Shown here one piece after another: positions 25,956 to 35,004 of a stretch of 64,000 nt of DNA. The stretch spans positions 97,970 through 161,969 of the forward strand of contig JAJYVF010000008.1 of assembly GCA_021792135.1 (NCBI GenBank), in the 5' to 3' direction. A model generated the notes under the pieces. That model did no database searches. It saw only the letters and a list, made by a program, of their open reading frames with translations, and had not been told where the DNA came from. Made by a program: the position numbers and the translations under genes. Position 1 is the first letter of the stretch, and each line of letters begins with the position of its first letter. This DNA comes from Acidobacteriota bacterium (GTDB taxonomy: Bacteria; Acidobacteriota; Terriglobia; Terriglobales; Acidobacteriaceae).

Positions 25956-26026
25956 TGCTTTTGCTCCTTTCCCGGCGTGAGCCGTCAGTCTTGTCCTGGT
26001 GGCCGGCTCCTGCCGGCGCCAGCGAA

Positions 26027-26119
26027 TTACGCAGTCTTCTTCCTGCGCACGATGATGACGCCAAGCACCAGTACGGCCAGCACGCCGGCGACAACACGCA
26101 CGATCATGGTTGATTCCAT
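26027..26119 (-). CDS. 30-residue single-span membrane microprotein (copy B)
   Basis: Starts ATG at 26119 after GGAAAGGAG and stops TAA at 26027-26029. It has the same plan as copy A: a short variable head, MIVRVVAGVLAVLVLGVI as the membrane helix and an identical RRKKTA tail. Conservation is concentrated in helix and tail, while the first five residues differ, which looks like selection on protein rather than chance. It begins 69 bases after the tadC stop on the same strand. Confidence 0.74.
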   Translation of the reverse strand: MESTMIVRVVAGVLAVLVLGVIIVRRKKTA

Positions 26120-26188
26120 ATCGGTTCTCCTTTCCGGTCCGCCTCCCTCAGGCGGCGAACCCAGAATCCAAAAGCACGCTCCCTCCCC

Positions 26189-27082
26189 TTAGTGCCCGAA
26201 GGTCTCGGCCAGCTGAATGATGGCCGGCCCCAGCAGCACGAGGAAGATGCAGGGGAAAATGAACAACACCAGAGGGAACAGAATCTTGATCTTCGTCTTG
26301 GCCGCCGCTTCTTCCGCGTGCTGGCGCCGCCCCATGCGGATCTCCTCCGAATAGCGGCTCAGTGCGCGGACGATCGGCGTGCCGAAGCGGTCGGTCTGTT
26401 GCAGCATCGTCACCAGAGCAACAAATTCAGGCAGCTGGGTTCTGTCTGCCAGTCCCTGCCACGCGTCCAGCCGCGGCTTGCCCGCCTTTTGCTCGAGGTT
26501 GATCTGGGTGAATTCCTCGTTCATTTCCGGATAGCTGACGGCCAGTTCCTGCCCTACCCGCAGCATGGCCTGATCCAGGCCCAGCCCGGCTTCCACGCAG
26601 ATCACCAGCAGGTCGATGGCGTCGGGAATGCCCTTCTGGATCCGCTTCCTTCTCTTCTTCACCGAACGCGTGAGCCAGATATCCGGCAGCAGATAGCCGA
26701 GGCCCGCCAGCGCCAGGCACCAGAAGGCCGTATTGCCGGGAATGAAGCTGCCCCCGATGATTCCCGCCAGCGGCCCGATGAAGCGTGCCGTCACGTAGAC
26801 ATCCAGGGCATTGCCCTTCTTCAGTCCTGCGCTCACGAAGCGCTGCCGCAGCTTCTCGTCTTCCGAGAGCCCAATTCGCGCGCGGAAGGCGCGGGCCGTG
26901 GCAAGAAACCTCTCCTTGACCACCTCCTTGCTGCCGATCCTCCGCTTGTCCGGCCGCTCGCTGCTGACCACCTCCAGGATGCGCCGTTCCTCGCGCGACG
27001 GACGCAGAAACCACGGCGCCGCAATCAGCGTAACCACGCAGCAGACGGTGATCGAGAGAGCGATATAAAAGACAATTTCCAT
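26189..27082 (-). CDS. tadC: Tad pilus inner-membrane platform protein TadC (T2SF domain)
   Basis: Integral membrane partner of TadB forming the platform for Flp pilus extension. The 297-residue chain has an N-terminal membrane segment, the T2SF cytoplasmic domain (DAIDLLVICVEAGLGLDQAM ... RTQLPEFVALVTMLQQTDRFGTPIVRALSRYSEEIR) and C-terminal segments (ILFPLVLFIFPCIFLVLLGP). The start lies 10 bases after the tadB stop, part of a close-packed operon reading from cpaA to tadC. Confidence 0.9.
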   Translation of the reverse strand: MEIVFYIALSITVCCVVTLIAAPWFLRPSREERRILEVVSSERPDKRRIGSKEVVKERFLATARAFRARIGLSEDEKLRQRFVSAGLKKGNALDVYVTARFIGPLAGIIGGSFIPGNTAFWCLALAGLGYLLPDIWLTRSVKKRRKRIQKGIPDAIDLLVICVEAGLGLDQAMLRVGQELAVSYPEMNEEFTQINLEQKAGKPRLDAWQGLADRTQLPEFVALVTMLQQTDRFGTPIVRALSRYSEEIRMGRRQHAEEAAAKTKIKILFPLVLFIFPCIFLVLLGPAIIQLAETFGH

Positions 27083-27092
27083 GTGCCTGCCG

Positions 27093-28064
27093 CTAGACCT
27101 CGATACTGTTTACAATCCGGTTAATGAAGAATGAGCCCAGCGCGATCAGGCCCAGCCCGATGTAAATCAGGACGTGTCCTTTGGGATTCGTGAACAGGAC
27201 CTTCGAATATCCGGGATCGACGAAGTTGATCAGCGCCAGCATGATGAGCGGCAGAGCCGACAGAATCCAGCCGGTCATCCTGCCCTGCGCGGTCTGAATC
27301 CGGATTTCACCTTTGATGCGCTGCCGTTCCTTGATGATCAGCACCGTGCGATCGAGGATCTCAACCAGATTGCCACCGGTTTCCCGCTGCACGATGATTG
27401 CCGTGGCCAGCACGCGCAGATCCGGGGAAGGAACCCGGTCCAGCATCTGCATCAGCGCGTCGCGCAGGGGCATTCCGAAGTTCTGCTGCCGGAAGACTTC
27501 GCCGAATTCGGAGCAGGCGGGCTCCGGCGCTCCCTGGGTTATCAGCTCCAGAGCGCTGGCCGTGGAGTGCCCGGCTCGCAGCGCGCGCGCCATCATGTCG
27601 ATCGCATGCGGAAGAGCATTGTCGAACGCGCGCACCCGGCGGGAGCGGGACCAGACCACCCGCGCCAGCGGAAGGCAGACCAGCACGGCCGGGGCGGCAA
27701 CCTCAACCAGAAGCATCGGAAACGTCAGCAGGCTGCCGAGAAATCCAATGGCCCCCAGCACAACCGACTGCACCAGGATTCCGGAAACCGTAGTCTGGAT
27801 TCCGGACTGCAGGATGTACCGGCGAAATTTGCTCACCGACCCGTACTGCTCCAGCAGATGGTCCAGCCAGCCGAAGCGCGCCCTGGCCTGCTTGCGGAGC
27901 AGCTGGGAGGCTTCCAGCGCCTGGGCCTCGCCGGAACTCTGCCGAACCACCGCCGCCAGCCTCTGCTGGATGATTTTGTCAGCGGCGGAGGGGCTCGTCG
28001 CTATCGCGACCACTCCAAACGTGAGCAGAAGAACCCCGAAGAAACCGCCAGCCAGAAGTAACAT
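27093..28064 (-). CDS. tadB: Tad pilus inner-membrane platform protein TadB (T2SF domain)
   Basis: 323-residue platform protein. An N-terminal membrane anchor (MLLLAGGFFGVLLLTFGVV) and further hydrophobic segments surround a T2SF domain (ALPHAIDMMARALRAGHSTASALELI ... TAIIVQRETGGNLVEILDRT), ending in a final membrane helix. It sits 12 bases after the cpaF stop and 10 before tadC. Pairing with TadC and CpaF is the standard Tad arrangement. Confidence 0.9.
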   Translation of the reverse strand: MLLLAGGFFGVLLLTFGVVAIATSPSAADKIIQQRLAAVVRQSSGEAQALEASQLLRKQARARFGWLDHLLEQYGSVSKFRRYILQSGIQTTVSGILVQSVVLGAIGFLGSLLTFPMLLVEVAAPAVLVCLPLARVVWSRSRRVRAFDNALPHAIDMMARALRAGHSTASALELITQGAPEPACSEFGEVFRQQNFGMPLRDALMQMLDRVPSPDLRVLATAIIVQRETGGNLVEILDRTVLIIKERQRIKGEIRIQTAQGRMTGWILSALPLIMLALINFVDPGYSKVLFTNPKGHVLIYIGLGLIALGSFFINRIVNSIEV

Positions 28065-28076
28065 ATCTGCGTTCCG

Positions 28077-29459
28077 TCACACTTCCATCGAGTGGTCCAT
28101 CAGACCGTTGGGGAGTGGGATGCCCGCGGCCTTGCACCGTTCCGCAAACTTCGGCACGATGCCGGTTGCCCGGAACCTCCCCTTTACCTTGCCATGCTCT
28201 CCAATACCCTGCTTCTCGAAGACAAAGAGGTCCTGCATGCTGATCACGTCGCTGAAGGCCCCGGTCAGCTCGGAGATGTGGGTGATGCGGCGGCTGCCGT
28301 CGCTCATGCGTGCCACCTGCACGATCAGGTGAATGGCCGAGGCGATCTGCAGCCGGATCGCTTTCTCCGGAAGACGAATGTCGCCCATCATGCACATGGT
28401 CTCCAGACGGGCCAGGCCGTCGCGCGGGGTGTTGGCGTGAATGGTCGTCAGCGAGCCGTCGTGGCCGGTATTCATGGCCTGCAGCATGTCCATGCACTCC
28501 TCGCCGCGGACCTCGCCCAGGACGATGCGGTCGGGACGCATACGGAGGGCGTTGATCACCAGTTCGCGCTGCCGGATCGCGCCTTTGCCTTCGACGTTGG
28601 GCGGCCGCGTTTCCAGCCGCACCACGTGATCCTGGCGCATCTGCAGTTCCGCCGAGTCCTCGATCGTGACGATTCTTTCCTTCTCCGAAATGAAGCTGGA
28701 GAGCGCGTTGAGCAGCGTCGTCTTGCCGGCGCCGGTGCCGCCCGAGATGACGATATTGAGCCGCACCTGTACGGCGGCCCGCAGCACATCCAGCATCATC
28801 TGCGTCAGAGCCTTGTTCTGTACCAGCTTCTCTGCCGTCAGCGGCGAAGATCCGAAACGCCGGATCGAGAGGATCGGGCCGTCGATAGCCAGCGGGGGAA
28901 TGATCGCGTTCACGCGCGAGCCGTCCTTGAGGCGGGCATCGACCATCGGCGTGGATTCATCGACGCGGCGTCCCACCGCCGACACGATCTTGTCGATGAT
29001 CTGCATCAGGTGCCGATTGTCCTTGAACGTCACGTTGGTCCGCTGCAGCTGCCCCCGGCGCTCCACGTAGACGTTGCTGGCCGTGTTCACCAGAATGTCG
29101 TTGATGGTGTCGTCCTTGAGCAGCGGCTCGAGCGGCCCCAGCCCGAACAGCTCGTCCAGTACTTCCTGGGCAACCCGGTCCCGCTCCGCCGAACTGAGGG
29201 GAACGCCCTGCTCGCCGATGATCTGCTGAATCAGCACGAAGAGCTGCTGCTGACCCGCGCGCGTCTCCTGTGCCTCCCCCAGCTTCTCCAGATCCAGCCG
29301 GTTGATCAGCTCCTGGTGGACGGCCGATTTCAGCTCCTGCTGGTCTTTCTCCCGCAGCGTCCGTGTGTTGGAATTCCCGTTCCGCAGCCCGGGGCCGCTG
29401 GAGCGCAGCGGCATTACATCCGGCCTTGACGTCGCGACGCTAAGACTCAGGTCACCCAT
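28077..29459 (-). CDS. cpaF: Tad secretion ATPase CpaF/TadA
   Basis: Hexameric cytoplasmic ATPase powering Flp pilus assembly. The 460-residue protein has an N-terminal domain ([22 protein letters not shown]), Walker [10 protein letters not shown] (about 240-248), an Asp box ([12 protein letters not shown]), Walker B ([16 protein letters not shown]) and a His box ([22 protein letters not shown]). All catalytic elements look intact. It starts 2 bases after the cpaE stop, implying translational coupling. Confidence 0.94.
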   Translation of the reverse strand: MGDLSLSVATSRPDVMPLRSSGPGLRNGNSNTRTLREKDQQELKSAVHQELINRLDLEKLGEAQETRAGQQQLFVLIQQIIGEQGVPLSSAERDRVAQEVLDELFGLGPLEPLLKDDTINDILVNTASNVYVERRGQLQRTNVTFKDNRHLMQIIDKIVSAVGRRVDESTPMVDARLKDGSRVNAIIPPLAIDGPILSIRRFGSSPLTAEKLVQNKALTQMMLDVLRAAVQVRLNIVISGGTGAGKTTLLNALSSFISEKERIVTIEDSAELQMRQDHVVRLETRPPNVEGKGAIRQRELVINALRMRPDRIVLGEVRGEECMDMLQAMNTGHDGSLTTIHANTPRDGLARLETMCMMGDIRLPEKAIRLQIASAIHLIVQVARMSDGSRRITHISELTGAFSDVISMQDLFVFEKQGIGEHGKVKGRFRATGIVPKFAERCKAAGIPLPNGLMDHSMEV

Positions 29460-29461
29460 GG

Positions 29462-30703
29462 TTACTCAGTCCTTTTCTGCCCCCAGAATGAAAATCCTTT
29501 GCGGGCCGGCTGCTGCACCTTTTTCTCGCCGTTGCCGGTGAGTACGCCTGTCCATTTTGCAAACTGCGAACCGAGTTCCGATTTCCTGTCGGGCCCGAGG
29601 GGTTCGCCCACGTTGATGGCCCGCAGGCAGTCGGCGTATGCATTCCCGATCTTCACTTCCACCGGAACCCGGATCGCTCTCTCGATCTGCTCGATCGCGA
29701 TTGCCCCGTGGGAGGAGTAGCGGTTGATGATGACGTGCAGCCGCTGGGATGTGGAGTCGTTCCGGCTGAGCCCGTCGATGTAGCGGGACAGGTCCCGGAT
29801 CGCGCCGATATCGGGCGTGGCCACCAGATAGATCTGATCCGACCGGTCCATCACCGCCAGGCCGACATCTTCCAGGGTGGTCTCGCAGTCCAGGATCACG
29901 TAGTCGTATTCGCCCCGCAGAAACTCGAGGGTGCGCTCCAGCGAATCCGGATCCACGGTGCGCGCCAGGTCGTGGGATTCCGGAGAGGCAAGCACCTCGA
30001 GGCCGCTGGGGTGTTTTGCGATGAACCCCTTCAGCAGTTCCGAATCGAGCCGGTTCACGTTACGGATCAGCTCATCGAAGTGATACCGCGTTCCATCCAG
30101 ACCGAGGTAAAGGCAGACGTGCCCGAATTCCGGATGGTTGTCGATGAGCAGAACCCGCTTGCCATGCTGGCGTACCAGAAAACAGGCCAGAGTGACGGCG
30201 ATGGTGGTCGTGCCCACCCCTCCCTTGGCTCCGAAGATCGAGAGGATGTGCCCGGAATTGTGCGCCCGCGCCATGGTTCCCGACCACTTCCTGTCCTGAC
30301 GCGTGAACGCCTCGGCCAGCTGCTGCGGATCCAGCGGCTTCTTCAGGAATTCGCTGCAGCCGGCGCGCATGGCGGACAGCAGAAGATCCGGATCGTTGCT
30401 GCCCGACAGCGCGGCGACAAACAGCCTCCCGGAGAAGATCTGGTGCAGATAGCTCGCCGATTCCAGCGCGGCGCTGGGGTCGCGGTCGAAATCCACGATG
30501 GCGGCAATGGCGTCGGCGCTCTTGATTTCGTTGGAAATCGCGGGGCGGCGCTCAGAGGTCACATAGTCCTCGAAATAGTCGTGCGTGAGCCTCCACGGAA
30601 GCTGGCCGGCCGCCTGCTGGATCCTGTCCATCGCTTCCGCATCGGTGCTGACTGCTACCAGCGCGACAGAGAGATTCTCCGAGTTGTCGGTTCGCTGGAT
30701 CAT
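29462..30703 (-). CDS. cpaE: Tad pilus localisation ATPase CpaE/TadZ
   Basis: MinD/ParA-like protein that places the Tad machine at the cell pole. An atypical receiver-like domain (about 1-135, with [18 protein letters not shown]) precedes the deviant Walker [11 protein letters not shown] (about 158-167) and later motifs [19 protein letters not shown] and [16 protein letters not shown]. Length (413) is normal. It lies between the secretin and CpaF genes, with gaps of 16 and 2 bases. Confidence 0.9.
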   Translation of the reverse strand: MIQRTDNSENLSVALVAVSTDAEAMDRIQQAAGQLPWRLTHDYFEDYVTSERRPAISNEIKSADAIAAIVDFDRDPSAALESASYLHQIFSGRLFVAALSGSNDPDLLLSAMRAGCSEFLKKPLDPQQLAEAFTRQDRKWSGTMARAHNSGHILSIFGAKGGVGTTTIAVTLACFLVRQHGKRVLLIDNHPEFGHVCLYLGLDGTRYHFDELIRNVNRLDSELLKGFIAKHPSGLEVLASPESHDLARTVDPDSLERTLEFLRGEYDYVILDCETTLEDVGLAVMDRSDQIYLVATPDIGAIRDLSRYIDGLSRNDSTSQRLHVIINRYSSHGAIAIEQIERAIRVPVEVKIGNAYADCLRAINVGEPLGPDRKSELGSQFAKWTGVLTGNGEKKVQQPARKGFSFWGQKRTE

Positions 30704-30719
30704 GACTGATTCCCTGCGT

Positions 30720-32198
30720 TCATTGCTGCGGAGCCCCCTGAGGCGTGGTTTTGGGGGCTACGCCCTTGTCGAATTTCCTGTCGTTGATGAAAGGAATCAC
30801 CATCTTCGGCTGTTGAGGAGGCGCGGTCTCGGAAAGCGGATCGATCAGCGTCGGCGTCACGATCACCGCCAGTTCCTCTACCGAGCGCAGGGTGCTCTTT
30901 GTCTGAAAGAGCTTGCCAAGAATCGGAATATCCCCGATCCCGGGAACCTTTTCCAGCAGATCGGTAGTGCGGTTGTCGAGCAGCCCCGATATAACGAAGC
31001 TCTGCCCGCTGCGCAGCTCCACCTGCGTCTGTGCGCGCCGCGTCGAGATCGCCGGAACGGTGTATCCGGAAATGGTGACCTGGTTGGTGTAATCCAGGGC
31101 GCTCACCTCCGGCGTTACCTTCAGCTGGATCGTTCCGTCCGGAAGCACATTGGGCGTAAAGTCCAGCTTCACGCCGTAAGGACGGAACTGGATCGTTACC
31201 GAGGTAAAGCCGCTCGAGGCCCCCTGAATCACCGGGTAAGGGAATTCGCCGCCCGAAAGGAAGGACGCGGTTTCGCCGTTCAGCGCCGTAATCGTCGGTT
31301 CTGCGAGGATCTGAAGGATCTGCTTGTTCTCGAGTGCCTGGATCGCCGTTCCCAGCCCCAGGGCGCTGTTGTAGTAGAAGAGGCTCAGCAGACTGCTCAG
31401 CGACAGCAGAGATGACGTCGTGGTCGTTGCGGCGGCGCTTGTGGCGGTCGTCGTCGTATTGGTGCCGGTGGCTCCCTGGGTGGGACTGACTTCAGGCCCC
31501 ACGGTGACCGCCGGAAACTGCCCCGTGCCTGCGGCGAATGTGTTCTTGCCGACGGAGAAGAAGTTGAACCCCAGCTGTTCGGCCCGCGAGCGGTCGATTT
31601 CCACAACCCGCACTTTCAGTCTCACCTGCGGGGCGTGCAGCTGCGTAACGATCAGCGAGTCGGTCACGTTTTTCGAGAACAGGCTGGCCAGCTTGACGGC
31701 CTGCTCCGCGGCCGCCGCACCATAGACGGTGCCTTTCAGGGCGATCTGATCGTCATGCGCCTCTGCCGTGATGCTCTCCCCGGGCAGCGCATCTTTCAGC
31801 GCGCGCCGCAGCTGGGCGACATCCACATCCGCGTCGATGAGATACGAATGAGACTGCCCTGCCTCATCCCACAGAATGACGCTGCTCATCCCCGGAGCCC
31901 TCGCCGTGACGACGATCTGGTTGGGGCTTGAGGTGAAGGAATTCAGAACATCCGGGTTGCTCACATACACCCGCCTCAGGCGGCTGCTGGTGTTGATGAA
32001 CATGGAGCGGCCCACCAGGAGACGCAGCGAGTCTCCGGCCGCCGAAACCGCCGCCGCACTACCCACGCCGCCCCCCCCGGCAGCATCCGTGGCTGCGAGG
32101 CGGCTCTGCGCAGGACACGCCAGCCCTGCCGCGCTACTCAGCGCAGCCGCCAGAAGAGCGGTCATGCTTCCGGAAAATCGCACCTCTCGCCTCATCAT
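30720..32198 (-). CDS. cpaC: Tad outer-membrane secretin CpaC/RcpA
   Basis: Forms the outer-membrane pore for the Flp pilus. A signal peptide precedes an N-terminal BON/pilus-secretin domain (SLRLLVGRSMFINTSSRLRRVYVSNPDVL) and a second domain (VTDSLIVTQLHAPQVRLKVRVVEIDRSRAEQLGFNFF recognisable in parts). The C-terminal secretin domain follows (QILAEPTITALNGETASFLSGGEFPYPV, GVKLDFTPNVLPDG, RSGQSFVISGLLDN). A low-complexity Thr/Ala run near residues 245-262 interrupts the middle. 492 residues is typical for the family. Confidence 0.92.
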   Translation of the reverse strand: MMRREVRFSGSMTALLAAALSSAAGLACPAQSRLAATDAAGGGGVGSAAAVSAAGDSLRLLVGRSMFINTSSRLRRVYVSNPDVLNSFTSSPNQIVVTARAPGMSSVILWDEAGQSHSYLIDADVDVAQLRRALKDALPGESITAEAHDDQIALKGTVYGAAAAEQAVKLASLFSKNVTDSLIVTQLHAPQVRLKVRVVEIDRSRAEQLGFNFFSVGKNTFAAGTGQFPAVTVGPEVSPTQGATGTNTTTTATSAAATTTTSSLLSLSSLLSLFYYNSALGLGTAIQALENKQILQILAEPTITALNGETASFLSGGEFPYPVIQGASSGFTSVTIQFRPYGVKLDFTPNVLPDGTIQLKVTPEVSALDYTNQVTISGYTVPAISTRRAQTQVELRSGQSFVISGLLDNRTTDLLEKVPGIGDIPILGKLFQTKSTLRSVEELAVIVTPTLIDPLSETAPPQQPKMVIPFINDRKFDKGVAPKTTPQGAPQQ

Positions 32199-32206
32199 CC
32201 GTCGCC

Positions 32207-33016
32207 TCAGTTAAAGCTGTCCGTCGTGAGTTTGTTGCCCATCAGGGTCTCCACAACCCACGGCTTCGGAGCCGCGGCTCTCGGCGCAGCGGGGCGGGCA
32301 TAGCTCGGCCTTACGGAGGGCATCGAAACCAGCTGGTTCAGCCCCAGCGGTGTCGCCTTGTCCGGCGCATGATCGCCTCCGTTGCGAAGCACAAAATGAA
32401 TGTTGCCCTGCGAACTGGCCAGGACCGCTTTCTCGGCATCCTCCGGCGAAAGCAGCAGGGTCACCACGTCCACAGTCATCGGTTTCCCGGTGGGGTCGGG
32501 CTGGACCTGGTGGCCGGCCGCCAGTACCTCGGCATCCTGCAGCACCGTTGCCGTCAGCGGGTCGGGATGCGACGAATCGTGATAGGTCACCAGCACATCC
32601 ACATGGGTACCGGGCATCAGAAAGCCTGCCACTCCTACAACTTCGTCGGAGCGAAGCGCGATGGCGCGCATTCCCGTGGGAATTTTCCCCGTCAGCCCGA
32701 TGCCGGAGCCGGCCGTTGCCAGCTGCCGGTCCAGTACCGGCTCGCCTGCGGCCACCGGATACAGCACCGCCCGGCCCACCACGTCCTCGACCCGCGTAAA
32801 GGTTCCCGCCAGGGGATGGGACTTGGGCCAGTCGGTCAGCGTAAGGTCTTCGCGCCGCAGCGTCTCGCCCGGATCCAGCGGCCGCGCAGCGGCCACATAC
32901 TGGTTCGGCGCCTGCGCCACTGCGCGAGTCCTGTTCACGCGCCGGCTCAGCCAGAACGTAAACAGCCCGGAAATGACCAGCGCCACCAGCAGGGCCGACA
33001 TCAGACGGCGTGCCAT
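32207..33016 (-). CDS. cpaB: Tad pilus periplasmic protein CpaB/RcpC
   Basis: 269-residue protein with a single N-terminal membrane segment (LMSALLVALVISGLFTFWL), a SAF-domain region (VAAARPLDPGETLRREDLTLTDWP) and a CpaB/RcpC core (RAIALRSDEVVGVAGFLMPGTHVDVLVTY). The start at 33016 is 7 bases after the cpaA stop. Its role is usually to stabilise or gate the secretin; the short C-terminal Pro/Ala-rich stretch is family-variable. Confidence 0.9.
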   Translation of the reverse strand: MARRLMSALLVALVISGLFTFWLSRRVNRTRAVAQAPNQYVAAARPLDPGETLRREDLTLTDWPKSHPLAGTFTRVEDVVGRAVLYPVAAGEPVLDRQLATAGSGIGLTGKIPTGMRAIALRSDEVVGVAGFLMPGTHVDVLVTYHDSSHPDPLTATVLQDAEVLAAGHQVQPDPTGKPMTVDVVTLLLSPEDAEKAVLASSQGNIHFVLRNGGDHAPDKATPLGLNQLVSMPSVRPSYARPAAPRAAAPKPWVVETLMGNKLTTDSFN

Positions 33017-33023
33017 ATCTTCC

Positions 33024-33566
33024 CTACCTCCGCAGCGCCGCCGCGCATAGTGTCAGAGCGCTGCCTGCGGCGATGGCCACGCCATAGGGCAGACGCAGTG
33101 TCCCGGCATTGCCGATGTTCAGCTCCGGGTGGGGACGAAGGCCTTCGAAGCGGTGATGAACAGCCAGCGCGCCGACATTCATAATCGTCTCCTTCAGCCG
33201 GCCTCGCCATACCGCCAGGGCCACAGCCATCAATCCGCCCGCGATCGCAGTGAGGATCAACAGATTTGCGACCTCCGGCAGCCCCGCTATGCACCCCGCG
33301 GCCGTTATCAGCTTCACGTCGCCGGCTCCCATCCCGCCGGCGATCCAGAAAACAAAAAACACCAGCCCGCAAATCAGGCCGGCTGCAGCGGAAAGCCCCA
33401 GCTGGCGCCATCCGCCCAGAGAAAAATGCAGAGCCAGCCCGAACAGGATCCCGGGCAGGCTGATAAAGTTTGGGATCCGGCGGCTGCGCACGTCGAAGAC
33501 AGCTCCTGCCAGAGCGCACACCAGCGCTGCCGCCGGGTACAGCCAATCTGTCGTCAGGTTAGACAT
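33024..33566 (-). CDS. cpaA: Prepilin peptidase CpaA/TadV
   Basis: Membrane aspartyl protease that trims Flp prepilins and TadE-type pseudopilins. The two catalytic aspartates are seen in VFDVRSRRIPN and GAGDVKLITAAG (GxGD motif). Six hydrophobic segments fill the 180 residues. The ATG at 33566 is preferred over an upstream start at 33617 because it places the first membrane helix directly at the N-terminus. It opens the minus-strand operon cpaA-cpaB-cpaC-cpaE-cpaF-tadB-tadC. Confidence 0.88.
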   Translation of the reverse strand: MSNLTTDWLYPAAALVCALAGAVFDVRSRRIPNFISLPGILFGLALHFSLGGWRQLGLSAAAGLICGLVFFVFWIAGGMGAGDVKLITAAGCIAGLPEVANLLILTAIAGGLMAVALAVWRGRLKETIMNVGALAVHHRFEGLRPHPELNIGNAGTLRLPYGVAIAAGSALTLCAAALRR

Positions 33567-34062
33567 CAACGATCCCCAGGGCGCCTTTCCGCCCACCCGC
33601 ACGGAAAGCAAGGACATCTACAGGAGCCAATTCGCCTGGCAATCCAGCTGCTGTTTCCCAGGCGAGGGAAGCCCGCAGTTCGAGGACCCGTAGTGCTGGC
33701 AGGATGTCCGCTCCGGATCGCTTTTCCCTCCGGAGTCTGTTCATCGCCCCAGCCCGTTTGTTGTTGCCGCCAACTCCGGTCAGCAGACAGACCGCCCCGG
33801 AATTTCGCGTTTGCTTCATGCTCTTCTGCCGATGACAGCTCCTGTATCGAATCCGGAGTGTGCTTACGTCGGGTTCTGCCGGATGCGATCTCCGCGTTGC
33901 GCCGGAGCCTGGACCTGCATGTGGCGCGGCGGAGCAAACTCAGGTTGAGTCCAGTCGGATCGGCTGCTGACCGCGACCTGAACCTCTCTACAGATTCGTC
34001 GAACATCTCCCGGTTCTGACAGGCCGGCAATCGATACAGAGGCTGTCGGGGGAGCAGCCCGA
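33567..34062. other. Gene-free leader between flp and cpaA
   Basis: About 500 bases with open frames on both strands, none of which has a recognisable protein, a good ribosome site or a consistent third-position pattern. It separates the pilin genes from the assembly operon and probably holds the cpaA promoter and the 3' end of the pilin mRNA. I see no clear terminator hairpin. Confidence 0.5.
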
Positions 34063-34233
34063 TTACAGGTCGTTGTTGATGTTCGTGAAGACGTTGCCGA
34101 TTGACTTGCCGACGCTGCTCATCAGCGTGACACAGGCAAGGGCGATCAGGGCTGCAATCAGGCCGTATTCAATCAGGTCCTGGCCGGACTCGTCGCTCAT
34201 CAGATTCTTCAGAAGTGCTTTGGCGCTGTTCAT
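34063..34233 (-). CDS. flp: Flp-family type IVb pilin (copy 1)
   Basis: Major pilin of the Tad system, 56 residues. ATG at 34233 follows GAGGAGAG. The prepilin cleavage site is ESG|QDLIEYGLIA with the diagnostic Glu+5 and Tyr+6, and a hydrophobic helix (LIAALIALACVTLMSSV) follows to the C-terminal NINNDL. The leader is short and charged (NSAKALLKNLMSDESG). Copy 2 lies about 200 bases upstream on the same strand. Confidence 0.92.
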   Translation of the reverse strand: MNSAKALLKNLMSDESGQDLIEYGLIAALIALACVTLMSSVGKSIGNVFTNINNDL

Positions 34234-34430
34234 GATCTGCTCTCCTCGAGATGCGCTGCACGGCCACCAGGGACCGTACTGCGTTTGGTTGTGATACTGC
34301 CACAATGCTCTGGGTGCCCCGTTCTGGACAATGACCAATAAGTGTTACCTTTTGCTACTTTTGGCACAAAGTCCTTGCGCTCCATCGCCGATCGGCTCAG
34401 CCCGGTTTCCGGCACCCGCGGCACTTTCAG

Positions 34431-34598
34431 CTACAGGTCGTTATTGATGTTCGTATAAACGTTCGCAATCGACTTGCCCACGCTGCTCATCAGCGTGACA
34501 CAGGCAAGGGCGATCAGAGACGCAATCAGACCATACTCAATCAGATCCTGGCCGGATTCGTCCTCGATCAGCCTTTGCAGAAGCACTGGACTCTTCAT
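34431..34598 (-). CDS. Flp-family type IVb pilin (copy 2)
   Basis: A 55-residue pilin paralogue starting at ATG 34598 after TGAGGAGAG and ending at TAG 34431-34433. Its leader differs (MKSPVLLQRLIEDESG), while the mature part is almost the same as copy 1 (QDLIEYGLIASLIALACV ... KSIANVYTNINNDL). Glu+5 and Tyr+6 are kept. Having two pilins with near-identical mature parts but different leaders suggests recent duplication, with divergence confined to the processed segment. Confidence 0.9.
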   Translation of the reverse strand: MKSPVLLQRLIEDESGQDLIEYGLIASLIALACVTLMSSVGKSIANVYTNINNDL

Positions 34599-34693
34599 TT
34601 GCTCTCCTCATCGCATGCCGTCCGGCTTCCCGCCGCACACGTGCGATGGTCCCACACTGGACCCCGGTATCCATCCGCACCATGGCTCTTCGG

Positions 34694-34899
34694 TGGTAAC
34701 TATGACCCCCTTTGGTAACCCCGGGCCTCCGCGTTGCCGCGGTCGAGTGCCTTCAGAAGGCGCCGGCGGCCATCCCCTTTAGTCCCTTGCAGGCGCCCAG
34801 GGCAATAACATATTCGTGTTACCAGCAGTCGTCGGTGTTATGCGGGGTTCGGTCCCGTGCTATGCCTTGCCGTTCCAAAGTTGCTCATTATAGTTACCA
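34694..34899. promoter_or_regulatory. Cluster of four GTTACCA elements in the flp/membrane-protein divergent region
   Basis: GTTACCA occurs on the minus strand at 34694-34700 and 34713-34719 (19-base period) and on the plus strand at 34818-34824 and 34893-34899; a related GTTACC lies between the two pilins at 34344-34349. The 379-base region 34599-34977 holds no gene. Two sites face the pilins and two face the divergent membrane-protein gene, as expected for a shared activator or repressor. Confidence 0.5.
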
Positions 34900-35004
34900 G
34901 GGACCCCGGCTCCGGATTCGTCCGCGAACCGGCACCGCCGTAACCCGGGCGGCCTCCCGGATCGAGGGAATCTACCTTTGCAAATATCTTCGAGGACCAA
35001 CCCG

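Noticed and set aside
33566..34030. 154-residue minus-strand frame upstream of cpaA
   Set aside because: Ser/Arg-rich with no motif or ribosome site, and it runs into the cpaA leader.
34360..34380. Possible sigma54 promoter (TTGGCAC ... TTGC) between the pilins
   Set aside because: The spacing between GG and GC is 12, not the required 10 bases.
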